Under the pieces are notes generated by a model. That model saw nothing but the letters and a program-made list of their open reading frames with translations, had not been told where the DNA came from and did not search any database. The position numbers and the translations under genes are program-made. From assembly GCA_009778835.1 (NCBI GenBank), contig WRFK01000022.1, forward strand, positions 1-12,726: a stretch of DNA of 12,726 bases, read 5' to 3'. Positions within the stretch are counted from its first letter, which is position 1. Every line of letters starts with the position of its first letter. The DNA comes from Spirochaetaceae bacterium. Its GTDB lineage: Bacteria > Spirochaetota > Spirochaetia > CADAEX01. Shown here in pieces: positions 1 through 7,805 of the stretch.

Positions 1-1202
1 TCCTGAATAATATCCCTGTTGCCAAAGTCCGAGTACAACCCTTCTTTAAGGGGCCTGTTATACTGTTTTATAAATTCAATATATTTTTCCGGATTGCTTT
101 CAGAGATTTTTTTAAATTCCGAAAGCACTTTTTTTACAGAAGCGCTTTTTATGTTTACCATAACTTTGTTCTGCTGAAGGATCTCACGGCTTACATTAAG
201 AGGAAGATCTTCAGAATCGATTATACCGCGCAAAAACCGCAGATATGTTGGCATGAGCTCTTTGTTATCATCTGTAATAAAAACACGGGATACATAAAGC
301 TTTACGCCTGGCCTGTAATCTGCCTGATACATATCAAACGGAGCTGTTTTGGGAATAAAAAACATTGTTGTATAGTTTATTGTCCCCTCTGCTTTTGTAT
401 GCATATAAAACAGAGGATCATCGCTATCGTGAGAAATCGTTTTATAAAATTCATTATAATCATTATCTGTAAGTTCTGATTTTGATCTTTTCCATAATGC
501 GGATGCGGAATTTATTTTCTCTATTTTTTTCTCTTTCTTCCCTTCTTTGTCATCTTTTCCTTCATACTTTGTTTCCAAATATTCAAGATAGATCGGGAAA
601 GCAATATGGTCGGAATATTTTTTTATGATATTTTCGATCTGCCATCTATTTGCGTATTCATTTCCGTTTTCATTAAGAAAAAGAATTACCTCTGTTCCAA
701 AATCTGCTTTTTCCGCTTCGTTTATTTCAAAGTTCCCTTTTCCATCGCTTGACCATTTGCTGGCTTTGTTGGTTCCGGCTTTTTTTGAAATTACTTCTAT
801 TTTATCTGCAACCATAAAAGCAGAATAAAAACCTACCCCAAACTGACCAATAAGATTCGAATCTTTTTTCGCATCTCCTGTAAGGCTGGTCATAAAATTT
901 TTTGTTCCTGATCTTGCTATTGTCCCAAGATTAAGAGCAAGCTCTTCCTCATCCATTCCAATGCCGGTATCGCGTACAACAAGTTTTTTTGCAGCGCCAT
1001 CGTCAAAAGAGACATCTATTCTTGGTTCATAAACCAGGTTTTTATAATTATCATCTGTTAAAGAGAGATATTTTAATTTATCAAGAGCATCGGAAGCATT
1101 TGATATAAGTTCCCTTAGAAATATCTCTTTATGCGAGTAGAGTGAATGGATTATAAGATGAAGAAGCTGGGAAACTTCTGTTTGAAATTGATGTGAAGAC
1201 AT
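1..1202 (-). CDS. htpG: Molecular chaperone HtpG (Hsp90), N-terminal 400 codons; cut by left edge
   Basis: Cytosolic ATP-dependent chaperone of the Hsp90 family that helps fold and maintain client proteins under stress. The reading frame starts at the ATG at 1202-1200 and is open to base 1, giving 400 of the roughly 620-640 residues usual for the family; the stop lies outside the window. The start MSSHQFQTEVSQLLHLIIHS and the GHKL ATPase motifs are textbook: ELISNASDAL (about residues 31-40, with the catalytic Glu and the Mg-binding Asn), DTGIGM (78-83) and GQFGVGFYSAFMV (119-131). A charged Lys/Glu/Asp linker follows near residues 215-235, then the middle-domain motifs RPGVKLYVSRVFI, LRFLRGIIDSEDLPLNVSRE and RPLKEGLYSDFGNRD. 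A strong ribosome binding site (AGGAGAG) sits 6 nt before the ATG, and a good promoter lies further upstream. No defect is seen in the part present. The identification is essentially certain. Confidence 0.97.
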   Translation of the reverse strand, partial: MSSHQFQTEVSQLLHLIIHSLYSHKEIFLRELISNASDALDKLKYLSLTDDNYKNLVYEPRIDVSFDDGAAKKLVVRDTGIGMDEEELALNLGTIARSGTKNFMTSLTGDAKKDSNLIGQFGVGFYSAFMVADKIEVISKKAGTNKASKWSSDGKGNFEINEAEKADFGTEVILFLNENGNEYANRWQIENIIKKYSDHIAFPIYLEYLETKYEGKDDKEGKKEKKIEKINSASALWKRSKSELTDNDYNEFYKTISHDSDDPLFYMHTKAEGTINYTTMFFIPKTAPFDMYQADYRPGVKLYVSRVFITDDNKELMPTYLRFLRGIIDSEDLPLNVSREILQQNKVMVNIKSASVKKVLSEFKKISESNPEKYIEFIKQYNRPLKEGLYSDFGNRDIIQ

Positions 1203-1208
1203 TTTATT

Positions 1209-1215
1209 CTCTCCT
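1209..1215 (-). promoter_or_regulatory. htpG ribosome binding site
   Basis: On the minus strand this reads AGGAGAG, 6 nt before the htpG ATG. It fixes the start codon and shows that the leader hairpins at 1228-1309 lie directly upstream of the ribosome landing site. Confidence 0.8.
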
Positions 1216-1227
1216 ATATGGGTTAAT

Positions 1228-1245
1228 AAAGAGTAAAAACTCTTT
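1228..1245 (-). repeat. Short hairpin in the htpG leader
   Basis: A perfect 7-bp inverted repeat with a 4-nt loop: on the plus strand, aaagagt-aaaa-actcttt. In the htpG leader RNA it would form a weak, AU-rich stem 12 nt upstream of the AGGAGAG ribosome binding site. It is not a CIRCE element (TTAGCACTC-N9-GAGTGCTAA). It could be a minor structural element, part of the neighbouring large repeat, or a protein operator. The symmetry is seen directly; any role is unknown. Confidence 0.45.
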
Positions 1246-1246
1246 G

Positions 1247-1309
1247 TTGACCTGCCTCGCTCGGTCATGCGAAAGCAAGCTTTCGCGCAACTCTCGCTTC
1301 GTAGGTCAA
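1247..1309. repeat. 63-bp imperfect inverted repeat with a perfect GC-containing core
   Basis: The outer arms are TTGACCT at 1247-1253 and AGGTCAA at 1303-1309. The core at 1269-1286 is gcgaaagc-aa-gctttcgc, a perfect 8-bp stem with a 2-nt loop. Between them the arms pair partly (a CTCGCT-type stretch on the left against an AGCGAG-type stretch on the right). It is richer in G+C than the surrounding intergenic DNA. On the minus strand it begins about 7-8 nt after the predicted htpG -10 box, so it would occupy the first part of the htpG transcript. It may be a dispersed palindromic repeat (REP or MITE-like) or a leader regulatory structure. No T-run follows on either side, so it is not a standard terminator. 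Confidence 0.7.
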
Positions 1310-1316
1310 TAATGAG

Positions 1317-1345
1317 AATATACAAATATTAAATAAAATTGGCAA
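1317..1345 (-). promoter_or_regulatory. Predicted sigma70-type promoter of htpG
   Basis: Read on the minus strand, TTGCCA (1345-1340) and TATATT (1322-1317) are separated by exactly 17 nt. That is one mismatch from TTGACA and one from TATAAT, at ideal spacing. Transcription would start near 1310 and give a leader of about 108 nt before the ATG at 1202. The distance and direction fit htpG. No CIRCE operator is seen nearby. Confidence 0.6.
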
Positions 1346-1388
1346 TCATTGCGCTTTAAAAAATCCTGTTAATGGCATAGAATACAGT

Positions 1389-2498
1389 ATGCAAAATATA
1401 TTATGTCCTGAGATTATGAAAAGCGCAGAAATTACTGTAAAAGAAGTTCTCAAAGTAAAAGATGGGGAAAAAATACTTATTATAACAAACCCTCAAACAG
1501 ATTGTGCTGAAATCTCTTCGTCTATTTATAAAGCAGCGCTCATGGCAAATGGAAAGCCTAACCTTATATTTCAGGAAATAAAAAATCAGTTTGATTTTAC
1601 AGATGATGCTGTTATAGGGGCTATGAAAAGCAACCCCGATATAATAGTTTCAATAAGCGCCAATAAACTTGGCAAAGACAGAGCAGCCATTGCATCTCCT
1701 TATAAAGTAAGCGGAGAAGATTATGACAGCACTTTTCGCTATCTTGTAAATGGAATAAAAAAAAGCAGGTCGTTCTGGTCGCCCGGCATAACAGCAGATA
1801 TGTTTAAACGAACAGTTGCAATAGATTATAAAAGATTACGAACTGAATGTATTGCAATCAAAGAGATACTTAATAAATCAGATAGTATAATTATTAAAAC
1901 CAGCGAGGGAACAAATTTTACAATACCAATAAAAGGGAGAACAGCTTTTTGCGATGATGGCGATTTTTCTTTTCCAGGATCCGGCGGAAATCTTCCGGCA
2001 GGCGAAGTTTTTATATCTCCTTTGGTTGGAAAAAGCAGCGGTATAATAGTATTCAATGGAAGTATCTCTGTTAAAAACGGGGATATATTGATAGATACTC
2101 CGATCAAAGTAACAGTTTCAGACGGATATGTAACATCAATAGAAGGGAAAAGCGAAGCAGAGGTTCTTAAAGAAACAATAGCCAAAGGCAAAGAAAATTC
2201 CATTCTTTTTGAAAAAGAGGGTAAGCTGCCAAATGGCAAAGGCGAGATATACAAAAAAAATGCAGGCAATATCGGAGAGCTTGGAATAGGGCTTAATCCT
2301 AGCGCAAAAATCACAGGGAATATGCTGGAAGATGAGAAGGCTTACAGGACTTGCCATATAGCAATAGGCAGCAATTATGATGGGGATGCTCCTGCTCTTA
2401 TACATCTTGATGGGCTTGTAAGAGAACCTGATATTACTGCCATAATGGAAGATGGAAAATCTGTTTTGATTATGAAAAAAGGGGAAATCTGTTTGTAG
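1389..2498 (+). CDS. Aminopeptidase, peptidase family M29 (aminopeptidase T/S type)
   Basis: A 369-residue cytosolic metallo-exopeptidase predicted to remove N-terminal residues from peptides using a two-metal centre. The C-terminal half carries the M29 metal-site motifs: LPAGEVFISP (E206), GNIGELGIGLNP (E297), MLEDEKAYRTCHIAIG (E316 and H323) and IHLDGL (H339 and D341). These match the Glu, Glu, Glu, His, His, Asp set known for the family. The length is slightly below the usual 370-410 residues. The N-terminal part (1-190) is the less conserved domain. No signal peptide or membrane segment is seen. The ATG at 1389 has no clear ribosome binding site; a second in-frame ATG at 1416 (MKSAEIT) is equally unsupported, so the start is uncertain. 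It is divergent from htpG and convergent with the histidine kinase, so it is probably transcribed alone. Family assignment is strong; substrate range is unknown. Confidence 0.9.
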   Translation: MQNILCPEIMKSAEITVKEVLKVKDGEKILIITNPQTDCAEISSSIYKAALMANGKPNLIFQEIKNQFDFTDDAVIGAMKSNPDIIVSISANKLGKDRAAIASPYKVSGEDYDSTFRYLVNGIKKSRSFWSPGITADMFKRTVAIDYKRLRTECIAIKEILNKSDSIIIKTSEGTNFTIPIKGRTAFCDDGDFSFPGSGGNLPAGEVFISPLVGKSSGIIVFNGSISVKNGDILIDTPIKVTVSDGYVTSIEGKSEAEVLKETIAKGKENSILFEKEGKLPNGKGEIYKKNAGNIGELGIGLNPSAKITGNMLEDEKAYRTCHIAIGSNYDGDAPALIHLDGLVREPDITAIMEDGKSVLIMKKGEICL

Positions 2499-2509
2499 AT
2501 ACCGCCTTC

Positions 2510-2560
2510 GTCGGTATGACAGATAAGTCGGTATGGCGGACAAGTCGGTATGACGGCTAG
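2510..2560. repeat. Three tandem copies of a 17-bp unit
   Basis: Units at 2510-2526, 2527-2543 and 2544-2560 each begin GTCGGTATG and continue with RCRGAYAA or a close variant; the third ends in ggctag. Immediately before, ATACCG at 2499-2504 pairs with CGGTAT at 2511-2516 in the first unit, so the array starts with a small hairpin that touches the aminopeptidase stop codon (TAG, 2496-2498). The array fills much of the 116-nt gap between two convergent genes. It resembles the dispersed GTCGGTATGAC-type intergenic repeats seen in some genomes, but whether it recurs in this genome cannot be judged here. Confidence 0.75.
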
Positions 2561-2614
2561 TCGCAGAGCTTAATACACTGCCTCATGACAGGGCAGTATA
2601 AAAAATTCGATCTT

Positions 2615-5600
2615 TTATCCAAGCAGGTAGTAGCGTAACTTTTCCAGAATTTTTTCGTAATCAAGTGGTTTTCCAATATGGTCATTCATACCAACTTCCA
2701 AACACTTATCAATATCTTCCTGAAACACATTGGCAGTCATGGCTATTATCGGTATGCTTTTGGCTTTTGGAATGTCCATTGCCCTTATGTTTTGCGTTGC
2801 AGTTAAGCCATCCATTTCAGGCATTTGTAAATCCATAAAAATTACATCGTACCTTTTGGGATCTTCTTGAAACATCTGGACAGCAATTGCGCCATTTTCT
2901 GCGCAATCTATCTCCAACTGCGTTGGTTCAAGCAAGGTAAGGATAATCTCGCGGTTAATCTCCATATCTTCGGCCAGTAGTATACATTTGCCCTCAAAAA
3001 CAGGCACAGCATCCTGCGATACATCCTTTTCTTTTTCATCATCCACAGCAAGACAACTTAAGATAGCATCCTTGACAGCGGAGGGAAACAGGGGTTTGGA
3101 CAGAAATTTGTCAACACCTGCTTTTTTTGCATCATCCTCTATTAAACTCCATGCAACAACATCCGAAAACATAATCACAAAAGAATTGTTCGGATCACGT
3201 CCTTTTTCCTTTAATATGCCAGTCAATTTTATCCCGTCAATTCCCGATAATTTCCAATCAATAAAATATATATCATAAATTCCATTGCGTTCGACAATAC
3301 CAATCGCCTCTTCTCCGCTGCCGGCTGTGTCGCAAAAAGCTCCGAGCTCCTGTATGATAACACTAAAAAAACTCAAAGTGTCCTGGTCATTGCCCACAGC
3401 AAGAATTCGAACATTATCCAAACCAGGATGGAGAGCGTGCTCTTTTTTATTGCCGCACTTTAACTTAATCGTAAAAATAAAATTAGAGCCTTTTCCAATC
3501 TCGGATTCAACCCATATCGTGCCGCCCATCTTATCTACAATCCGCTTGGAAATCGAGAGCCCCAAACCAGTGCCCCCAAATTTGCGCGATGTATTGTTCT
3601 CGGCTTGCTGGAAAGGCTGGAACAGGCGTTCTTTCTGCTCCGGACTAATGCCAATGCCTGTATCGGCTACCTCAACTTTTATAGAACACAATCCCTCTTC
3701 TTCTCCCAAAAAAAATGTTCCAATATGGATTGAGCCATTTTCCGGCGTAAACTTTACCGCATTTCCCACAAGATTGGTAAGAACCTGAGCCAAGCGCTGC
3801 TCATCCCCAATCATAATATCCGGAATTTTTCTATCAATGTAGACCTTAAATTTCTGTTTCTTTTCCTCCATGCGGAAGTAAACAACATTTACAACTCTCT
3901 GAACCATTTTCTCAAAACTAAACTCTACAGGTGTAAGCTCAAACTTGTTGGCTTCAATTTTGGACATATCCAGAATATCGTTAATTACTCCAAGCAAATG
4001 AGCCGACGCCTCCCCTATTCTGCCAAGAGCATAATCTTTGCGTTCCATATCTAAAGCGCTCTTGCCTATTGTCGTCATGCCGACTATAGCGTTAAGCGGA
4101 GTGCGTATTTCATGACTCATATTGGAGAGGAACTCGCTCTTCGCCCTGCTTGCTACAGTTGCCTTATGAAGCGCCTCTTTAAGCTTTTTGTTATAGATGT
4201 CACGCATGATAACGCCCGCAATACTCCCAGCTGTCATGGCAGTAAATGTTTTTTCATTATCAGTCCAGTGACGCGGCGCACTGCTCTGCTCCTCCGCCAG
4301 AATTCCCCACAGGTAACCTTCAACATAAAGCGGCGCAACAATAAACGCGTGAATATCAATAGATAACAGTGCATAGTAAGGCTCTGTTGGATTTGCGGCA
4401 ACATCCTCACAAAAAAGCAATGGCAATGTAATGCAATCGGGAAATCTTTCCGGAAAGCGGGATTTAACAAAAGCAAACAGATCGAATTCCGCCAGACGAG
4501 GCACTGCGCCATCGGCAGACCAGTGATATGCCGTATCAAGACAGCATCGCGTATAATCAATACTAAAAATAAATACCCGCGACACCTTATGATAGCGCCC
4601 AAATTTTGCAATGGCTTCTTTTATATACGCTTCCGAATTGCCGGAAGAAATAAAACCTCTTGAGATTTCAGATATCAATTTTTGCTGTTCCAACTGATTT
4701 TTTAGCAGTTCACTATGCTCGCTTATGCTTTCCATCATTTTCTTGGTACTGCGCATGTCGTATTTGAATGAAATAATAAATTTTTTACCCCGGTGTATTA
4801 TCTGCGTCATTGTGTTTTCCATGGGGATCAGTTCTCCGTTAATCGCCCGGTGAACCCATTCAAACCTGGTCTGACCGCCAACAAACGCTTCGTTTCTCAG
4901 ATCCATTGCTTTCTCAAGAGAATTGAAACCATCGGGTTGAGATTCAGGCAAAAAAAGTTTCCAATAGTTAAGCAAAAAATATTGTTTATCGGGACAGCCA
5001 AAAATCTGCAGCGTAACATCATTACAATCAACCGCACTCAAATTCTCGTCAAACATTACATACGGAACAGGGCTTGCTTCAGTTACGGCACGCATTAGTT
5101 CTTCTGCCTCGGCTACAGCTTTTTCCATTTTTTTAATATTGTGTAAATCGTATTGATAAGCCAGCACTATGGGATTCCCCTTGTACTTTGCAGACATCAA
5201 TGTAACTTCAAAAGGAATAAGCTCTCCTGTGCTTGAGCAATGTACCCATTCGAACACAAATTTTTCACCGTTTAGCGATCGCCTATGAACCTCAACAAGC
5301 TTTTCGCCGGATTTTGTTCCATCGCCTTGGTATTCAGGTGAAAACTCATCAAAATGATCGAGATAATAATCCTTTGTGGTTTTGAGTATATTTAAAATAG
5401 CATCATTGCAGTCAATAAAACGTAAATTATGGTCAACAACAGTGAATCCAACCGGAATGATATCAAGTATGGCACGGTTTAATTCATTAGCCTCAACTAT
5501 CTCACGATCCTTTTCATTCCTGATAAAAGCATTGGCACAAAGAAGAGCTGCCGAACGCAGCACATCCAGGCAGTCCTCTTTAAAATACCGGTAATTAGTA

Positions 5601-6052
5601 TGGTCTTCCAAAGTGATGACGCCCCAGAATTCGCCATGCGTAAAAATAGGCACGAAGAGTATAGACTTAACGCCAAATAATGCGCAAAAGGCAGCCTGAT
5701 CATCAGGCATATCGTTCGCATTGCCATGAACACATTCGCCCTTGGTTAAAATATCCAGCCATCGGATAACAGGCTGGATGTTTGGTAATTCTACCAATTC
5801 TTCGTCCAGTTCAACTGTCTTACCGTAAGCCCAGACATAGATCTGCCCCATACGACCGCTTTTCTTGTCAAAAAGCCGGTAAACAGCAATGCGATCAAGA
5901 CAAGCTGCTTCCGCAACCGGCTGCAGCCCATTGCTTATTACCTCTTCGAATGCTTTCTCGCTATGTGAAGTAAAAATTTCAATTGCTTTATTCAAAGCAT
6001 TGATAATGGCATAGTGGCTACTAGATATTTCTTCGTGATTATTCTCTGTCAT
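2615..6052 (-). CDS. Soluble hybrid sensor histidine kinase: GAF-PAS-PAS-GAF-HisKA-HATPase-REC-REC
   Basis: A 1145-residue two-component hybrid kinase. Residues are counted from the ATG at 6052. Domains: GAF about 20-178; two similar PAS domains about 190-305 and 318-435 (each with FEWVH and GELIP motifs); a second GAF about 455-618; HisKA with the phospho-acceptor in SHEIRTP (H647); HATPase with N-box NLVGNAVKF, DTGIGI (797-802) and GGTGLGL (826-832); REC1 with acceptor D932 and K986; REC2 with E1028/D1029, D1074 (MDLQMPEMDG) and K1128. No transmembrane helix or C-terminal Hpt domain is seen, so it should sense a cytosolic signal and pass phosphate to a separate partner. REC1 has Gly-Asn where the Mg-binding acidic pair belongs. 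The frame extends upstream to a TTG at 6106, but that extension is not domain-like. The ATG is preferred, although neither start has a clear ribosome binding site. The signal and output are unknown; no response regulator is adjacent. Confidence 0.93.
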   Translation of the reverse strand: MTENNHEEISSSHYAIINALNKAIEIFTSHSEKAFEEVISNGLQPVAEAACLDRIAVYRLFDKKSGRMGQIYVWAYGKTVELDEELVELPNIQPVIRWLDILTKGECVHGNANDMPDDQAAFCALFGVKSILFVPIFTHGEFWGVITLEDHTNYRYFKEDCLDVLRSAALLCANAFIRNEKDREIVEANELNRAILDIIPVGFTVVDHNLRFIDCNDAILNILKTTKDYYLDHFDEFSPEYQGDGTKSGEKLVEVHRRSLNGEKFVFEWVHCSSTGELIPFEVTLMSAKYKGNPIVLAYQYDLHNIKKMEKAVAEAEELMRAVTEASPVPYVMFDENLSAVDCNDVTLQIFGCPDKQYFLLNYWKLFLPESQPDGFNSLEKAMDLRNEAFVGGQTRFEWVHRAINGELIPMENTMTQIIHRGKKFIISFKYDMRSTKKMMESISEHSELLKNQLEQQKLISEISRGFISSGNSEAYIKEAIAKFGRYHKVSRVFIFSIDYTRCCLDTAYHWSADGAVPRLAEFDLFAFVKSRFPERFPDCITLPLLFCEDVAANPTEPYYALLSIDIHAFIVAPLYVEGYLWGILAEEQSSAPRHWTDNEKTFTAMTAGSIAGVIMRDIYNKKLKEALHKATVASRAKSEFLSNMSHEIRTPLNAIVGMTTIGKSALDMERKDYALGRIGEASAHLLGVINDILDMSKIEANKFELTPVEFSFEKMVQRVVNVVYFRMEEKKQKFKVYIDRKIPDIMIGDEQRLAQVLTNLVGNAVKFTPENGSIHIGTFFLGEEEGLCSIKVEVADTGIGISPEQKERLFQPFQQAENNTSRKFGGTGLGLSISKRIVDKMGGTIWVESEIGKGSNFIFTIKLKCGNKKEHALHPGLDNVRILAVGNDQDTLSFFSVIIQELGAFCDTAGSGEEAIGIVERNGIYDIYFIDWKLSGIDGIKLTGILKEKGRDPNNSFVIMFSDVVAWSLIEDDAKKAGVDKFLSKPLFPSAVKDAILSCLAVDDEKEKDVSQDAVPVFEGKCILLAEDMEINREIILTLLEPTQLEIDCAENGAIAVQMFQEDPKRYDVIFMDLQMPEMDGLTATQNIRAMDIPKAKSIPIIAMTANVFQEDIDKCLEVGMNDHIGKPLDYEKILEKLRYYLLG

Positions 6053-6115
6053 ATCTATAAAAAATATACATCCACATACCGTAAAAAACAAGTGTATTGG
6101 ATTCAAGAAAATCTA

Positions 6116-6121
6116 ATTATA
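6116..6121 (-). promoter_or_regulatory. Possible -10 box for the histidine kinase gene
   Basis: The minus strand reads a perfect TATAAT here, 64 nt before the kinase ATG, in the gap after the permease stop. No convincing -35 hexamer lies 16-18 nt upstream (only AT-rich sequence such as TAATTA), and the TTGGCA nearby is spaced only 10 nt away. The region is AT-rich, so a chance match is plausible. Confidence 0.25.
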
Positions 6122-6162
6122 GCTATTTCATTGCCAAATAATTATCTTAGCTAAAAACTTAT

Positions 6163-7800
6163 CTAAAAGCGCGATAGTATTAAAGGAGAAACATCGGAAA
6201 AGAAAAATATTACAAGCCCAAGAAAAATAACATAAAAGAGGCAAAAAAATGCGGTCTTGCGGAACAGAGCAGATTCCTGCCCTGCGATTCCTGCAGCAGC
6301 TGCTGCTATTGCTATGCTTTGAGGAGATATCATCTTACCTGCTGTTGCACCGGACATGTTCGCTGCTGTAAGCCAGTACTCATTTATTCCAAGATCAAGC
6401 GCAACCCGTTTTTGAAACTCTCCAAAAAGAATACAGGAAGAGGTATCGCTTCCTGTTATAAATGTTCCAAGCGCTCCTACAAAAGGGGAGAAAAAAGGAT
6501 AAAAAGAGCCGGCAATAGCAGAGGTCCCTTTTGCAAGAATTTCTATCATGCCGCTATATCTCATTATCATTGCAGAGGAGACAAGAAATATTATTGTCAA
6601 CATGGATGGTATAAGATTTTTAAATGTCTTAATAAGGGTAGCAAAAAAAACAACAGGCGGTTTTTTTGTTATAAAAATATCCGCTATAGCTACTATTGTA
6701 ACTGCAAGAAAAATAAGAATACCCGGCGTAGTTAACCAATAGAAAGTAATTGTTTTTCCAGCTTCTCCTGGATAGAATTTTATTTTAGTACTTAATGAAT
6801 CCATAAAACATTTTATCTGGGGAAAAAGGGGACTTACCAGCGCTATAAATATAAGTAAAAGAAAATAGACAGAAAGGGCATTTAAAATATTTTTTGCAGA
6901 TAAGCGGGTAGAATTATTTTGGGTAATATCTGATGAAGATATTGATTTGGTATTTATATTTGCATCTTCCGCATCTGTTGGTTTTTCTTTAATTCCGGCT
7001 TGATCTTTAGCTCCTGATAATGCTCTTTTTTTTCTTACAGAAGAAACAATAACTACAAAAACCATTCCGGCAATAGCTCCTGTAATTGTCGGTAACTGCG
7101 GTCCAAGAAATATTGCAACCAGAAAATGAGTTATTCCAAAGCCCAGGGAAGCAGCTAAGGCTTCCGGAAAATATTTCAAAGCTTTTTTAAAAGATTTTTC
7201 TGTTAAAACAATAAGCAAAAATGGAATTAAAACTGTTATGGGAATAAGCTGCAAAACAATAAATGCTGTTGAAATATTCGGGTTTATATCTGCCATTATA
7301 GAAAGGGTAATTGCAGGAATTCCTATTGCTCCAAACCCGGTTGATACTGTATTTCCCAAAAGGCAAACAAAAGCAGAAAAAAAAGGGCTAAACCCAAGAG
7401 CGATCATTATTCCTATAGGTATTGCCACTGCTGTACCATACCCGGCGATCCCTTCAAGAAAATTTCCAAGCCCCCAAACCAGCAAGAGAACAAGAACACT
7501 CTTTTCGCTGCTGGCAGAAATTATTAGTTTTTTTACAGTCTCCATTCTGCCTGTTGCTGTAATAAAATTATAGGAAAATATTGCGGCAAATATTATTATA
7601 ACCATTGGCCAGATAGCAAGACTAACCCCTTCCGCAATACTCATTACTATCAAAAAGATTTTTTGATTAAAGCAGAAAGTCGCCACAACAACAGCAGTCA
7701 AAAAAGCAACTAACGCAGAATAAATCGGAGGTATCTTTAGAAAACCTATGAGCGCTATAAGGCAAAGAACAGGCGCTAAAGCTGCAAAAAATAACACCAT
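6163..7800 (-). CDS. L-lactate permease family transporter (LldP/LctP type)
   Basis: A 545-residue inner-membrane carrier of the lactate permease family, which moves lactate (and in some members glycolate) with protons. Signature stretches are NFLEGIAGYGTAVAIPIG (113-130), LLGNTVSTGFGAIGIPA (147-163), SPFVGALGTFITGSDTSS (438-455) and NMSGATAGKMISPQSIAIA (481-499). About 12 or more hydrophobic segments are visible, with a polar, probably cytoplasmic loop near 255-305. The length is normal for the family. The start is well supported: AAGGA lies 9 nt before the ATG and overlaps the end of the CNNM-type gene, whose stop is only 5 nt upstream, implying translational coupling. It is the last gene of the right-hand cluster. 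No clear terminator follows. Lactate is the likely substrate by family, but the neighbours include no lactate dehydrogenase, so the physiological substrate and direction are open. Confidence 0.93.
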   Translation of the reverse strand: MVLFFAALAPVLCLIALIGFLKIPPIYSALVAFLTAVVVATFCFNQKIFLIVMSIAEGVSLAIWPMVIIIFAAIFSYNFITATGRMETVKKLIISASSEKSVLVLLLVWGLGNFLEGIAGYGTAVAIPIGIMIALGFSPFFSAFVCLLGNTVSTGFGAIGIPAITLSIMADINPNISTAFIVLQLIPITVLIPFLLIVLTEKSFKKALKYFPEALAASLGFGITHFLVAIFLGPQLPTITGAIAGMVFVVIVSSVRKKRALSGAKDQAGIKEKPTDAEDANINTKSISSSDITQNNSTRLSAKNILNALSVYFLLLIFIALVSPLFPQIKCFMDSLSTKIKFYPGEAGKTITFYWLTTPGILIFLAVTIVAIADIFITKKPPVVFFATLIKTFKNLIPSMLTIIFLVSSAMIMRYSGMIEILAKGTSAIAGSFYPFFSPFVGALGTFITGSDTSSCILFGEFQKRVALDLGINEYWLTAANMSGATAGKMISPQSIAIAAAAAGIAGQESALFRKTAFFCLFYVIFLGLVIFFFSDVSPLILSRF

Positions 7801-7805
7801 AAAAT

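Noticed and set aside
1339..1354. Sigma54-type promoter (TGGC...TTGC) for the aminopeptidase
   Set aside because: The GG and GC elements are 10 rather than 12 positions apart, so the spacing is wrong.
1203..1388. CIRCE (HrcA) operator upstream of htpG
   Set aside because: No TTAGCACTC / GAGTGCTAA pair; the 7-bp hairpin aaagagt/actcttt does not match.
1826..2543. Long minus-strand open frames (162 and 135 codons) inside the aminopeptidase gene
   Set aside because: They lie antisense to a gene with clear M29 motifs, and their translations look like reverse-strand shadow sequence.
2510..2560. CRISPR-like array
   Set aside because: Direct 17-bp tandem units with no spacers, and no cas genes nearby.
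2578..2596. Stem ctgcc/ggcag with an 8-9 nt loop, considered as a terminator between the convergent genes
   Set aside because: Only 5 bp, and neither strand has a T-run directly after the stem.
6053..6106. TTG-initiated extension of the histidine kinase by 18 residues
   Set aside because: No ribosome binding site, no homology-like content, and an ATG at 6052 fits the start of the GAF region.
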